NCBI GenBank assembly: GCA_965249205.1
Contig: CBDFLL010000006.1
Location: 558,001 to 622,000, forward strand
Source: JAQBVV01 sp965249205
GTDB taxonomy: Bacteria > Acidobacteriota > Vicinamibacteria > Vicinamibacterales > UBA2999
Direction of reading: 5' to 3'
DNA length: 64,000 nt
Numbering within the stretch: the first letter of the stretch is position 1; each line of letters starts with the position of its first letter. The notes below the pieces were generated by a model. That model did no database searches. It had not been told where the DNA came from and saw only the letters and a program-made list of their open reading frames with translations. Of the stretch, positions 17,001 to 25,219 are shown in pieces. A program made the translations under genes and the position numbers.

Positions 17001-18612
17001 CGAGCAAGAAGTTGCCGCGTATCTTCGGGCGATCGGCTATGTGCGCGCTCAGGCGTCGGCCGGTGCGCCGCTATTCGAGGCAGGCACGGCCGTGGTGCCC
17101 GTCATCGTCGAGACAGGGCCGGTGTTCACCATTGCGCGCGTGGCGTTCGAGGGTGCGGAACGCACGACCGATGCTGCGCTGCGCGGTACGGCTGGGCTGG
17201 TCGAAGGGAGCCGCTACGACCCGGCGGCGGTCGATGCGGCTCGGGATCGGCTGGCAGCGATGTACCGGCGGGAAGGCTTTCCGTCCGCCACGGTCAGCGG
17301 CCGGGCCGAGATCGGTCCCGATGGACCGGTGGAGGTGACATTCGCCATCGCCGAGGGCGGGCAGCAGGTACTGGGAGAGGTCGTGGTGATCGGCAATCGC
17401 GCGATCGATGCCGACGTCATCGTTCGGGCCGCTAGCCTGCCTATTGGCGCTCCGCTCAGCGTGGACGATCTGTTGCAGGCGCGTGCCCGGGTCTTTGAGA
17501 CGGGCCTCTTTCGCCATGTCGACGTCCAATCGGAACCGGGGGCGCCCGCGTCCACCGACGGCGGTCAGGTGCCCGTGCGGCTGAGGGTGACCGTCGAGGA
17601 GTGGCCGGCTCTGCGCGTGCGCTACGGAGTGCAGGTGAAGGAGGAGCACCCGGAGTCCGAGATCGAGCGCCGCGACCTGGTGCCGGGCCTATCGGCCGAT
17701 CTCACGAGGCGCACGCTCTTCGGCCGAGCCATCGCCGTTGGTGGAGCCGTCGAATGGCAGCGCCGGGAGCGACTCGGCCGCGTGTTCCTCGATACCAGTT
17801 CGCTCTTCGGATTGCCCATCGGTTCATCGCTGGTGGCCGAGCGGTCGCGTCGGGACTTCACGGGGGTGACGCTGGTCTCGGACCGGAGCAGTCTGACGTG
17901 GGGGCAGCGCACCCGGGTCGGAAGTCTCAGCCTCTCGTACGCGTACACCTTCGAGCGGAACCACACCTTCGACACCAGGCCCGCCGATCCAGACTTTCTG
18001 GCGTTCGACATCACGATCAACATCGCCAGGCTGAACGTAGCGGCGGCCTGGGACTCCCGAGATGACCCGGTCGACACCACGCGCGGGACCTTAACCTCAT
18101 TCAGTCTCGAGTACGCGCCGGAAGCGGCCGGGTCAGACATCCGATTCGTGCGGTCGGTTGCGCAGGCGTATCACTTTCTTCCATGGAGGGGCCTGGTGTT
18201 CGCGTCAGCCGCGCGCGCGGGGCTGGTCGTACCACTTGGCGGGCAGGACCTGATCCCCTCAGAAAGATTCTTCGCCGGCGGCGCGCGCACCTTACGCGGG
18301 GTCGCAGAAGGTGGTCTTGGCGCGCGTGACTTTTTCGGGGATCCCGCCGGTGGTGAAGTACTGGCCGTGTTCAACCAGGAAGTGCGCGTGCCGATCTATC
18401 GATGGCTGAGGGGCGTGGGGTTCCTGGATGCGGGCAACGTGTTTGCCACGTCGCGTGACGCCAGCTTCGGTGACCTCGTTGGCTCGCTTGGCTTCGGACT
18501 TCGCTTGAACTCGCCATTCGCCCTGCTGCGCGCGGACTATGCGCGGTCGATCTGGGGTGAGCCTGCTGGTGTGTCCGGTCGGTGGACGTTCGGCATCGGG
18601 CACGCCTTTTAG
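14026..18612 (+). CDS. Large 3' fragment of the TamB-TamA gene: DUF490, POTRA repeats and Omp85 barrel
   Basis: 1528 codons from the first in-frame start after the second IS; the ancestral segment begins at 13943. About residues 485-780 are the TamB C-terminal domain (RSDLREGGRLFVGRNIYSVE..., IDPNLNIDLRTRAAGQDIQV, SLTEPDLGRAEVASLLLTGR). From about residue 804 come POTRA units with the usual beginnings (VGTVRFSGE, FTIARVAFEGAE, LGEVVVIGNRAID) and NxLxxxYRREGF helices. The final ~330 residues are an Omp85 barrel with the loop-6 signature GGARTLRG and a C-terminal aromatic (GIGHAF). Without the N-terminal anchor or signal this piece should not reach the membrane. Confidence 0.82.
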   Translation: MQLDEPYNARVNARSTRLGLARVLQDVEVPLPLAGYASLALGFEGPLSEWRTGAAKLDIASLEATAGDLPIRLIQPSRLRYEAGRVVVDGFKADAGGTTLSVSGSLPAFASSMPDTSGLLISVTGGVDDVARAVAAAGLTELPLTGGSGPVALLARVTGAVQAPTVVADLEMGPGVITLEGLPTVTGVQLRAHAGDGWIELREGTATYQDATVSVTAGAPLSWLLPGAGSAAGAGEASVHARATNMTPAVLAPFLDAATREQVTGSVDVSMDAASAALDLSAVTGELRVDRLDIRIADLPVTQRVPTRIVAAGGFARVADWDWVGQGATLAVQGQVRLEDRQAAILADGVVDMRMLTPFIRDAGMTAAGRLVPRLSVTGVLDSPRIDGDLTLTDGEIRLADPRTIVSELAMRAVLTRTSARITSLTGAVNGGTLSGGGALDYGTVGEIAAQLSTSIRGMAMEFPEGLRSAVDADLDLELLRPTGRLTGTISVTQGTYREPLAVFTGLLASMQADRSSAGGGTIVEASPFLDALTLDVRLLTDEDISVDNNYGRFQLGADLRIIGTAAAPLLAGRSDLREGGRLFVGRNIYSVESGTFDFANPVTIDPNLNIDLRTRAAGQDIQVTITGTSTSPSVDQRSLTEPDLGRAEVASLLLTGRRLENLAPGDAAFVGTQVIGNFSGEVLGFASRAVGLDTIRLGGVDEGAIRRDPTAVATEIDPTTRLTFGKTLGPNVDVTFSQSLRESEAQTWIVDYRAARAVELRLLSGDDDLRAYSFRHDLAFGGPDRATRPASNSDQDRDARVGTVRFSGEMALSEAQLLEVLRLRPGDRFDVADWQVDRDRVEQEYHEEGYLTARVTPIRADGPDGVDLEYRVVSGLATEIRVVGIALTSSLRTRLATAWAQSVFDDFLVDEVSEIVRGELAGDRYLDPAVDVRITEEGSIRVLSVDVEPGDRFERTVVRIDGVGASLVDDITRQLATGGVVESAVLGSAAVEQEVAAYLRAIGYVRAQASAGAPLFEAGTAVVPVIVETGPVFTIARVAFEGAERTTDAALRGTAGLVEGSRYDPAAVDAARDRLAAMYRREGFPSATVSGRAEIGPDGPVEVTFAIAEGGQQVLGEVVVIGNRAIDADVIVRAASLPIGAPLSVDDLLQARARVFETGLFRHVDVQSEPGAPASTDGGQVPVRLRVTVEEWPALRVRYGVQVKEEHPESEIERRDLVPGLSADLTRRTLFGRAIAVGGAVEWQRRERLGRVFLDTSSLFGLPIGSSLVAERSRRDFTGVTLVSDRSSLTWGQRTRVGSLSLSYAYTFERNHTFDTRPADPDFLAFDITINIARLNVAAAWDSRDDPVDTTRGTLTSFSLEYAPEAAGSDIRFVRSVAQAYHFLPWRGLVFASAARAGLVVPLGGQDLIPSERFFAGGARTLRGVAEGGLGARDFFGDPAGGEVLAVFNQEVRVPIYRWLRGVGFLDAGNVFATSRDASFGDLVGSLGFGLRLNSPFALLRADYARSIWGEPAGVSGRWTFGIGHAF

Positions 18613-19267
18613 TCCATCGCGGAAGGGAGCCCTCCACCGCTGGCGCACGAAGGCGCGGCCTATCGCCCCGCACAGTCCGCATGATCTGCAGTACCTCTGG
18701 ACGCTCCGGTGCGTCTGGCGCGAGCTTGAGAAACTGTTCAAACTGAATCGCCATGCGGTCGGGGCGACCCGCCTGGTAGTGCATGAGCCCACTGTAGTAG
18801 TGGGCGTAGGCGTGACTAGGTGCCATCTCGGCGGCGCGGTCGAAAGCGTCGGCAGCTCCGCGCCAGTCCCGGCGACGTGCCAGCACGAGACCCACCTGGT
18901 AGTGCGCGGCTGACAGATCGCCGGCCATGGCGGCGGCCTGCTGCGCGGCCTCGAGCGCGGCATCCGTTTGGTCGTCGAGCAGTTGTAGTCCAGACAGGCC
19001 GATGAAGTGCCAGACATCGGCTTCCGGCCTGGCGGCAAGCTGACCGTAGGTGTCGCGGGCTTCGTCGGTGGCACCAAGCTTCTGTCGGCTCTGCGCCGCG
19101 ACGTACAGTGCCTGGGGATCCGCTGCATCGGATGTCGCGTCGATCGCCTGCTGGTACTGCCCCGCTTCAAACAGCAGACGAACCGCGTCGTCCTGCGCCA
19201 GCGTACTCAACGGCATCGCGGTCGTGAATCCCGCGACAAGCAGCACCAGTCGAAGCATCGTTGTCAT
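18371..19267 (-). CDS. Secreted TPR-repeat protein with an aberrant 3' end
   Basis: 298 codons from ATG 19267, which begins a signal peptide (MLRLVLLVAGFTTAMPLSTLAQ). Residues about 25-205 form tandem tetratricopeptide repeats (AGQYQQAIDATS, GATDEARDTYGQL, RRDWRGAADAFDRAAEMAP, GRPDRMAIQFEQFLKLAP). After MRTVRGDR the sequence turns into Arg/Ser/Pro-rich text that is simply the antisense of the Omp85 barrel gene, overlapping it by 242 bases. The native stop was probably lost near 18620-18640. TPR domains mediate protein contacts; a periplasmic role is expected. Confidence 0.7.
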   Translation of the reverse strand: MTTMLRLVLLVAGFTTAMPLSTLAQDDAVRLLFEAGQYQQAIDATSDAADPQALYVAAQSRQKLGATDEARDTYGQLAARPEADVWHFIGLSGLQLLDDQTDAALEAAQQAAAMAGDLSAAHYQVGLVLARRRDWRGAADAFDRAAEMAPSHAYAHYYSGLMHYQAGRPDRMAIQFEQFLKLAPDAPERPEVLQIMRTVRGDRPRLRAPAVEGSLPRWTKRRARCRTSTDRTHQQAHPRSTAHSPRAAGRMASSSEVRSQASQRGHRSWRHATWQTRCPHPGTPRPSAIDRSARALPG

Positions 19268-19402
19268 GCTGCAATTGTACCGCGACGATCCGACTGGCGG
19301 GAGCCCTCGTCCGCTGCTGTGCCCGCCGCGAAAGACAGGGAGAAGCTGTACCATGAAGCGTGTACGCGTCGCCAGGACCGGCGGCGCGAAGGAGGTAGCG
19401 GG

Positions 19403-19879
19403 ATGCGCGGAAACGACACGGTGATTGCTGGGCTCAACGAGGCGCTGCGCGAGGAGTTGACGGCCATCAATCAGTACTTCATACATGCGGAGATGTGCCA
19501 TAGCTGGGGCTATCACGCGCTGGGCGCCTACGTTCGCAAGCAATCGATCGATGAGATGAAGCATGCCGAACAGCTCATCGAGCGGATCCTGTTTCTTGAT
19601 GGCACCCCGAAGATGGAGTACCTCGACCTGAACATTGGCGGCAATGTCCGCGAGCAGCTCGAGGCCGACTGCAAGCTCGAGGTAAATGCCGTCGCGATGT
19701 ACAACAAGTCCATCCAGATGGCGCGCGACGCTGGCGACGACCAGTCGCGCGAACTGTTCTCGACGCTCCTCAAGGATGAGGAACAGCACGTCGACTGGCT
19801 TGAGGCGCAACTCCACCTTATCAAGGAAATCGGGTACGAGCAGTACCTGTCTCTCCAGATCGGCGGCCAGAGCGAATAG
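19403..19879 (+). CDS. bfr: Bacterioferritin
   Basis: 158 residues, the normal family length. The di-iron ferroxidase ligands are all present: E18 (EELTAINQYF), E51 and H54 (DEMKHAEQ), E93 (CKLEVNAV), E126 and H129 (KDEEQHVDW). M52 is in the position of the heme-b axial ligand. The ATG follows a strong GGAGG site at 19391. The protein stores iron as ferric oxide in a 24-subunit cytoplasmic shell and limits Fenton chemistry, which fits the neighbouring OsmC peroxidase gene. A longer in-frame extension upstream is not protein-like. Confidence 0.96.
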   Translation: MRGNDTVIAGLNEALREELTAINQYFIHAEMCHSWGYHALGAYVRKQSIDEMKHAEQLIERILFLDGTPKMEYLDLNIGGNVREQLEADCKLEVNAVAMYNKSIQMARDAGDDQSRELFSTLLKDEEQHVDWLEAQLHLIKEIGYEQYLSLQIGGQSE

Positions 19880-19907
19880 CGATTAGCGGGCCGACGGTGA
19901 GCGTACG

Positions 19908-20351
19908 CTAGACAGCGTTGGCTTCGACGGTGATCGCGACGTTGCCTCGAATGGCGTTCGAGATCGGGCAACCCTTCTCGGCGCCAGTAGCCAGTTCGCT
20001 CAGCGTGGACGGGTCGATGCCCTCCAGGCCCTCGACCGTCGCGGCCAGGTGCGACGAGACGACCTTGATACCCGCGTCACTCAAGTCGGCGGTTATCGTC
20101 GCGGTTACACGCACGCGGCGTGCGGAGCCGCCTTTCGTGCCGATCGTGTTGGTAAGGACCATGCCGAAGCAGACGGCGTGGGACGCGGCCATCATTTCCT
20201 CGGGTGTCGTGCCATTGTCACCTGTTGAGTCGATGCGGCTTGGGAAGGTCACCGGTAGCGTAAACGCCCCCGTGCCGGCCGTGGCCGTGCCCTTGCCGTC
20301 CTTCAGCGTTCCAGTCCATTCCAGATCAACATGCCGCGCAAACGTTGCCAT
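19908..20351 (-). CDS. OsmC family peroxiredoxin
   Basis: 147 residues. The two reactive cysteines of OsmC proteins are visible: C61 in HAVCFGM and C128 in KGCPISNAI, with the N-terminal WTGTLKDGKG and the TPEEMMAASHA helix typical of the OsmC subgroup rather than Ohr. Such proteins reduce organic hydroperoxides in the cytoplasm. It converges on the bacterioferritin gene (28 bases between stops), giving a small oxidative-stress pair. Confidence 0.93.
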   Translation of the reverse strand: MATFARHVDLEWTGTLKDGKGTATAGTGAFTLPVTFPSRIDSTGDNGTTPEEMMAASHAVCFGMVLTNTIGTKGGSARRVRVTATITADLSDAGIKVVSSHLAATVEGLEGIDPSTLSELATGAEKGCPISNAIRGNVAITVEANAV

Positions 20352-20440
20352 TACGTGTACTCCAGGGAAATCCGGATCTGCGGTGCAGGCCGGAGGGGGT
20401 GAGTCACCGAGTGTGCGTCAGAAATCCGAGTATTGCACAC

Positions 20441-20547
20441 CTAGCGCGGATTTCATGAGCGCGTAGCTCCCGAGGAAACCGCAGGCAGTTCACTCCTGCC
20501 AGGGGGAGCGCCTCACCCTCCGCTAGGCAGAAGTGAAATCCGCGTTG
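20441..20547 (-). repeat. Miniature inverted-repeat element, family A, copy 2
   Basis: 107 bp between CTAGCGCGGATTTCATGAGC and GAAGTGAAATCCGCGTTGG, in reverse orientation to copies 1 and 4. Internal sequence (reverse strand: ACTTCTGCCTAGCGGAGGGT ... GAACTGCCTGCGGTTTCC) matches the family. Lies between the OsmC gene and a small unknown gene. Confidence 0.8.
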
Positions 20548-20594
20548 GGAGTGCCGACGTCAACGGGGTAGTGGTCAAGCTTTGACCACTACCA

Positions 20595-20858
20595 TCAACG
20601 GGTGTCGCTGTCCGTCTTGCGATGCTCGGCGTTCCGGAATGCCAGGCTGCGCGCCGGTAGGCGCCACACCGTACGCAGCGACGCTGCAAGTTCGGGGTCC
20701 TGTGCGGCAATGGCTTCCGCGAGCGCGATGAACTTCTGGTCGATGCGCGCCAGGCGTGCCTCGTACCTGTCGAGGTCGCCCTTGTGCTGCATATCGCGGC
20801 GTAACAGACCGATCTTCTCGACCAGTTCGGTCAGTCTCGCAGCCTCGTCAGGATTCAT
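20595..20858 (-). CDS. Small helical protein of unknown function
   Basis: 87 residues from ATG 20858 (MNPDEAARLTELVEKIGLLRRDMQ); an in-frame GTG four codons earlier is possible. The sequence is highly charged and likely all helical, with heptad-like spacing in LTELVEKIGLLRRDM and YEARLARIDQKFIALAEAI, so a coiled coil is plausible. No catalytic motif. The C-terminus is basic and polar. I do not recognise the family. It has no close same-strand neighbour. Confidence 0.55.
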   Translation of the reverse strand: MNPDEAARLTELVEKIGLLRRDMQHKGDLDRYEARLARIDQKFIALAEAIAAQDPELAASLRTVWRLPARSLAFRNAEHRKTDSDTR

Positions 20859-21073
20859 GCGCTGCCGCACCCTTTCGCTCGACAGTAAGTGTGGCCAAGC
20901 GGGTTCAAGGATAGCGTATCGTGCCCGCGGTGCCGATGGGTGTCATGCAGGTGTGACGGGCGCACGAGACGCGGTCCGCTGTGGTGCTGGTCGTCGATTC
21001 GCAGTATCGTGAAGGTAACAGGGGGCGTGCCAGCGGAGCACGATGTGAGTTCCGTGACGGCTCAGTGACGACC

Positions 21074-21535
21074 ATGATTGAGGGAAGCTTGAACACGACC
21101 AACGTCCTGCTGGGCATCATGGCTGCCGTCAGTGTGGTGCAGGCGCTCGTGCTCGTCGGCGTGTGCGTTGTTGCCCTCCGATTGTACCGACAGACGCTCA
21201 AGACGATCACCGATATCGAGGAGCGGCAGATTGCGCCGCTCACGGCCGCCGTGTCCGCGCTCATGGGCACGGTCGACGGGATACTGGCGGACGTGAAGGA
21301 TGTGACAACCCGTGTCGCGCGGCAGACCGAGCGCGTCGACGAGGCGGTACACCACACCATGCATGCCGCCGAGAACACGGCGCGCCGCGCGTTCGGCTCG
21401 GCCGCGCCGCGCGTGCTGCGGATCGCCAAGCTGGCGTTCGGCGTCACGTGCGCACTTCAGGATCTATTCAAAGGTCGGGGCCCGCGCGCGCGATCGACCA
21501 AGAAGTCGGGAGAACAAGAAGATGTCAGACAATAG
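21074..21535 (+). CDS. Membrane-anchored helical protein (DUF948-like)
   Basis: 153 residues. One N-terminal transmembrane helix (VLLGIMAAVSVVQALVLVGVCVVALRL) is followed by a long amphipathic region (TLKTITDIEERQIAPLTAAV..., VKDVTTRVARQTERVDEAVHHT) that resembles DUF948 proteins, and a basic tail. The ATG at 21074 is chosen, with GTG 21065 as an alternative. Its 3' end overlaps the next gene, a YtxH protein, by 14 bases, a pairing seen commonly for these envelope stress proteins. Function unknown. Confidence 0.7.
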   Translation: MIEGSLNTTNVLLGIMAAVSVVQALVLVGVCVVALRLYRQTLKTITDIEERQIAPLTAAVSALMGTVDGILADVKDVTTRVARQTERVDEAVHHTMHAAENTARRAFGSAAPRVLRIAKLAFGVTCALQDLFKGRGPRARSTKKSGEQEDVRQ

Positions 21536-21917
21536 TCGAGGCAACAGTGAAGCTGGAGGTGCCGGGTTCATTCTCGGCCTCCTGACGGGCTCTGTGTTGG
21601 GCGTGGCGCTGGGCATGCTGCTCGCGCCGAAGCCTGGTGAGGAGTTGCGGGAGGACCTCGAGGAGCAGGCCCGGCACTTTGGTGAACGGGCCCGCAAATT
21701 TAGTGCGAACGCATCAGAACGGTATCCGAGAGCGTCCGAGGTGGCCGCCGATCTGGCCGACCGTGGCCGGAACGTGGTGAGCCACGCGCGCGAGGCCGTG
21801 AAGGGCGGCGCTGAGGAACTGCGCGGCTTTGCTGGCCGCAGCGACAGCTCGGCGGACGCGGACGACTCGTCTCATGGCGAACCGGCGACCGACGACGGCG
21901 ACACCTTCCGTTCCTAG
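21522..21917 (+). CDS. YtxH domain protein
   Basis: 131 residues. A glycine-rich transmembrane helix near the N-terminus (GFILGLLTGSVLGVALGMLLAPKPGEELRED) is the hallmark of YtxH proteins; the rest is a charged amphipathic helix and an acidic Ser/Asp tail. The gene overlaps the end of the preceding DUF948-like gene and precedes a YihY gene by 64 bases, suggesting one transcript. The family is linked to general stress in Firmicutes, but its molecular role is unknown. Confidence 0.85.
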   Translation: MSDNSRGNSEAGGAGFILGLLTGSVLGVALGMLLAPKPGEELREDLEEQARHFGERARKFSANASERYPRASEVAADLADRGRNVVSHAREAVKGGAEELRGFAGRSDSSADADDSSHGEPATDDGDTFRS

Positions 21918-21981
21918 TGGAAAGCGGTAGGCGCGGCGCCCTTCGGCGGGCGCTCGGGTGTTCACGCGCGATAATTGTCGC

Positions 21982-22884
21982 GTGACCCCGGCTCGGTTCC
22001 TGCTCCGTCTTCGCGTGGGGCTTCGCCTGTCCGGTCTTGCCGCGTGGCGTGCGCTCGTGCGGCTCGTCAACGGACACGACCTGACGCACGCCGCCGCGAT
22101 CTCCTTCTACGCACTACTGTCGTTTTTCCCATTCCTACTGCTGATCATCTCGCTGCTGGGGGCGATCACCGCCGACGAAGCCGATCGGCGGGCGGTGCTG
22201 GAATTCGTGTTTCGGTATTTCCCCACGCGTTTGGATTTCGTGACCACGCAGCTGGACGCGTTCCGGCAGACGCGTGTGCAGGTTGGCGTGGTCGGCGGAC
22301 TGGCGCTGGTGTGGGCCTCGCTTGGCGTGTTCGGCGCGATCACGAGCGCCGTCAATGAGGCGTGGGGGGCCGAAACCCAGCGGAGCTTCCTGAAGCACCG
22401 CCTGGTGTCGTTTCTGATGCTCGTGGCAGGAGGCGGCGCCATGGTCGCGGCGCTGCTGCTCGTCAGCACCGCCCAAATGGCCGAGACGTCCTGGTTCGGC
22501 GTGGTGTTCGCACAGTTCCAGTGGGTGCAGGCCCTGCAGACGCTCACCTTCAGATACGCGGCCACCATCCTGCTCGTTCTAGCTGTCGGTCTCCTTTTCT
22601 ACTTTGTTCCCAACGTCAAGATTCGGTTTCGTGATGTGTGGGTGGGGGCCATTCTCACGGGCGTGCTCTGGCGCGTGACGCTGGGCGTGTTCTCGTGGCT
22701 CGTCGGCGGCAGTGGGCGGCTGACCATGATTCACGGGTCGATCACAGCGGTCGTTGTATTCTTGCTGTGGATCTACGTGTCCTCGGTCATCCTGATGTAC
22801 GGCGTGGAATTCACTGCCGCGCACGCCCGCCTGCGCGGGCGGCGCCTGGACGAGATGCCGGCCGGGCCGACGCCGAGATCATGA
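21982..22884 (+). CDS. YihY/BrkB family inner-membrane protein
   Basis: About 300 residues from GTG 21982 (VTPARFLLRL); GTG 21958 is an alternative. Six hydrophobic helices are evident, with the family signatures HDLTHAAAISFYALLSFFPFLLLI near the start, WASLGVFGAITSAVNEAWG in the middle, and LFYFVPNVKIRFRDVWVGAILTGVLW plus GSITAVVVFLLWIYVSSVILMYGVEF near the end. The family was once thought to be RNase BN, which is wrong for this protein; it is a membrane protein of uncertain transport role. Confidence 0.93.
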   Translation: MTPARFLLRLRVGLRLSGLAAWRALVRLVNGHDLTHAAAISFYALLSFFPFLLLIISLLGAITADEADRRAVLEFVFRYFPTRLDFVTTQLDAFRQTRVQVGVVGGLALVWASLGVFGAITSAVNEAWGAETQRSFLKHRLVSFLMLVAGGGAMVAALLLVSTAQMAETSWFGVVFAQFQWVQALQTLTFRYAATILLVLAVGLLFYFVPNVKIRFRDVWVGAILTGVLWRVTLGVFSWLVGGSGRLTMIHGSITAVVVFLLWIYVSSVILMYGVEFTAAHARLRGRRLDEMPAGPTPRS

Positions 22885-22980
22885 TGTGCATTCGGGTCTT
22901 TCGGCCCAGTCCCGTCCACTGACGCCAGGCCTCGGCGCATGCCGGTACCGCCTGCGATACCTCGGAGTTGAACCCCACCG

Positions 22981-25107
22981 ATGCCGAACCGCCTCGCCGA
23001 GGAGCAGAGCCCGTATCTGCTCCAGCACAAGGACAACCCAGTCGACTGGTACCCGTGGGGTGACGCGGCGTTCGAGATCGCTCGACGGGAGAACAAGCTG
23101 ATCTTTCTGTCGGTCGGCTATTCAACGTGCCACTGGTGCCACGTGATGGAGCACGAGAGCTTCGAAGATGCCGGCATTGCCGCCGTGCTCAATCAGCACT
23201 ACGTGTCGGTCAAGGTTGATCGCGAGGAGCGGCCGGACGTGGACCGCGTGTACATGACGTTCGTACAGGCGACGACCGGAGCCGGGGGATGGCCGATGAG
23301 CGTGTGGCTGACGCCGTCGCTCGAACCGTTCTACGGAGGAACCTATTTCCCGCCAACCGCGCGCTGGGGGAGGCCGGGGTTCACCGAAATCCTTGAGGAA
23401 GTGGCGCGGGTGTGGCGAGAGGAGCCCGACAAGGTGCTGCAGTCGGCCTCGTCGATTGTCGAACGCTTGCGGTCGCTGGGCGGTCGCTCCGGTAACCCCG
23501 TGATGCCAGGGACCGGCGTGCTGGACACCGCCGTCCAGGAGTTTGCCTCGGCGTTTGACCGCGCGCGCGGGGGATTCGGAGATGCGCCGAAGTTTCCCCG
23601 CCCGAGCGAGTTGCTGTTTCTGTTTCGGGAACATCGGCGCACCGGCGTTGATGCCCCGCTGGACATGGCATTGCTCACGCTGCGAGCGATGGCGGCCGGC
23701 GGCATGCGAGACCATGTCGGCGGCGGGTTTCATCGCTATTCGGTGGATGGCGACTGGCGTGTTCCCCATTTCGAAAAGATGCTGTACGACCAGGCGCAGC
23801 TCGTACTCGCGTTCACCGACGCCGCCCAACTCACCAACGACGCGTTCTTCGCCGAGGTCGCGATCGACACGCTGGCGTACGTCCAGCGGGACCTCATGCA
23901 CAAGGAAGGCGGCTTCTACTCAGCTGAGGACGCCGATAGCGTGCCGCCGGAGCTGGCGACAGAGCCGTCGCCGCACAAGAGCGAAGGGGCGTTCTACATC
24001 TGGCGCGACGAGGAGGTTGCCACGGTGACCGGGGAGGACGCCGATGTCGTACGGCTGCGATACGGCATTCTTCCCGACGGCAACGCGCCCTCTGATCCTC
24101 AGAACGAATTTACACACCAGAACATTCTGTATGCGGCGAGATCGCTCGAGGAGGTCGCCGCTGCCACTGGTCGTACGGTGGACGAGACGGGCACGTCCCT
24201 GTCACGTGGTCGCGCCGCGCTGCTGGCTGTGCGCTCAACCAGGCCCCGGCCTCAACTCGATGACAAAGTGCTCACTGCCTGGAATGGGCTGATGATCGCG
24301 GCGTTCGCGCGGGCGGGTCGGGTGCTCGAGGGGAGAGGCGACTACGTCGACGTGGCCGAGCGGGCCGCCGCGTTTGTGCGCACGAACCTCTGGAACGATG
24401 ACGAGGGCACGCTGCTTCGACGGTACCGCCAGGCTACGGCAGGCGTCGAGGCGTATGCCGAAGACTATGCCTATCTGATATTTGGCCTGTTGGAACTGTT
24501 TCAGGCCGATGGGGACGCGGCCTGGCTTGACTGGGCGGTGACGCTGCAGGGGCGTCTTGACGCGGCGTTCTGGGATCCCGTCGATGGAGGGTGGTTCAGC
24601 ACGACGGGGGAAGACACGTCGATCCTGCTGCGGCTCAAGGAGGAGTACGACGGCGCCGAACCCGCGGCTACGTCGGTGGCGGTGCTGAATCTGCTCGCCC
24701 TGTCGCATCTCACCGGTGATACCGCGATAGCCGAGCGGGTGACGACGACGTTCGGCACGCTCGGCGCAAGTGCCTCCATGCGTGGGCGAGGCGTGCCGAT
24801 GATGCTGGCCGCGCTCTCGACGTATCATGCGGGAGTCCCGCAGATTGCGATTGTGGGAGAGCCGGATGCGGCCGACACGCGGGCGCTGTCGGAGGTCGTG
24901 CGGCGGCATTACATACCCACGGCTGTGGTGGTTCCGGTCAGCGAGGCGCAACGTGGGCCGCTGTCGCGACTCCTGCCGTGGACGAGCAGCCTGCGTCAGC
25001 GGGAGGGACGGGCAACGGCCTTCGTGTGCCGTGACTTTGCCTGCCAGACCCCAACGACGTCGGTGGATGAGCTGGACGCACAGCTCGAAGGGATCACGCA
25101 CACGTAG
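22981..25107 (+). CDS. DUF255 thioredoxin-fold protein (YyaL/SPATA20 family)
   Basis: 708 residues, full length for the family. The N-terminal thioredoxin-like domain opens with NRLAEEQSPYLLQHKDNPVD and carries the redox motif C50-H-W-C53-H. The remainder is an (alpha/alpha)6 glycosidase-like barrel (GGMRDHVGGGFHRYSVD, PHFEKMLYDQAQL, YSAEDADS, KVLTAWNGLMI). No signal peptide is present, so the protein should be cytoplasmic. The biochemical role is not settled. It stands alone, 97 bases after the YihY gene. Confidence 0.95.
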   Translation: MPNRLAEEQSPYLLQHKDNPVDWYPWGDAAFEIARRENKLIFLSVGYSTCHWCHVMEHESFEDAGIAAVLNQHYVSVKVDREERPDVDRVYMTFVQATTGAGGWPMSVWLTPSLEPFYGGTYFPPTARWGRPGFTEILEEVARVWREEPDKVLQSASSIVERLRSLGGRSGNPVMPGTGVLDTAVQEFASAFDRARGGFGDAPKFPRPSELLFLFREHRRTGVDAPLDMALLTLRAMAAGGMRDHVGGGFHRYSVDGDWRVPHFEKMLYDQAQLVLAFTDAAQLTNDAFFAEVAIDTLAYVQRDLMHKEGGFYSAEDADSVPPELATEPSPHKSEGAFYIWRDEEVATVTGEDADVVRLRYGILPDGNAPSDPQNEFTHQNILYAARSLEEVAAATGRTVDETGTSLSRGRAALLAVRSTRPRPQLDDKVLTAWNGLMIAAFARAGRVLEGRGDYVDVAERAAAFVRTNLWNDDEGTLLRRYRQATAGVEAYAEDYAYLIFGLLELFQADGDAAWLDWAVTLQGRLDAAFWDPVDGGWFSTTGEDTSILLRLKEEYDGAEPAATSVAVLNLLALSHLTGDTAIAERVTTTFGTLGASASMRGRGVPMMLAALSTYHAGVPQIAIVGEPDAADTRALSEVVRRHYIPTAVVVPVSEAQRGPLSRLLPWTSSLRQREGRATAFVCRDFACQTPTTSVDELDAQLEGITHT

Positions 25108-25219
25108 CCAGAGTCCGACGTCCCGGACATGGCGGCATCGGGCGCGTTTTCGCCCTGTCCGTAGTACTTGGATGTGCTGCTAACTCAGGCTACCAGGAGG
25201 TGCCACATGCTATTCGTTG

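Larger units (their letters stand above)
9906..18612 (+). pseudogene. TamB-TamA (DUF490 + Omp85) fusion gene, split by two IS elements
   Basis: A single gene in three pieces: 9906-10146, 11199-12890 and 13943-18612. Removing both insertions and one copy of each 8-bp target duplication leaves exactly 6603 bases, 2200 codons plus stop, with the frame unbroken at both junctions (GTG start, KLKIGAILVAGVLLAVFALHL). The restored protein has an N-terminal inner-membrane anchor, a long AsmA/TamB beta-helical region (to about residue 1155), the TamB C-terminal DUF490 domain (about 1155-1455), about five POTRA repeats (about 1475-1865) and an Omp85 barrel (about 1867-2200). TamA and TamB are normally two partner proteins spanning the periplasm. 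As found, the gene cannot yield the full protein. Confidence 0.85.

Noticed and set aside
19007..19402. N-terminal extension of bacterioferritin in the same frame
   Set aside because: The extension is Arg-rich and antisense to the TPR gene; a GGAGG site places the start at 19403, giving the standard 158-residue protein.
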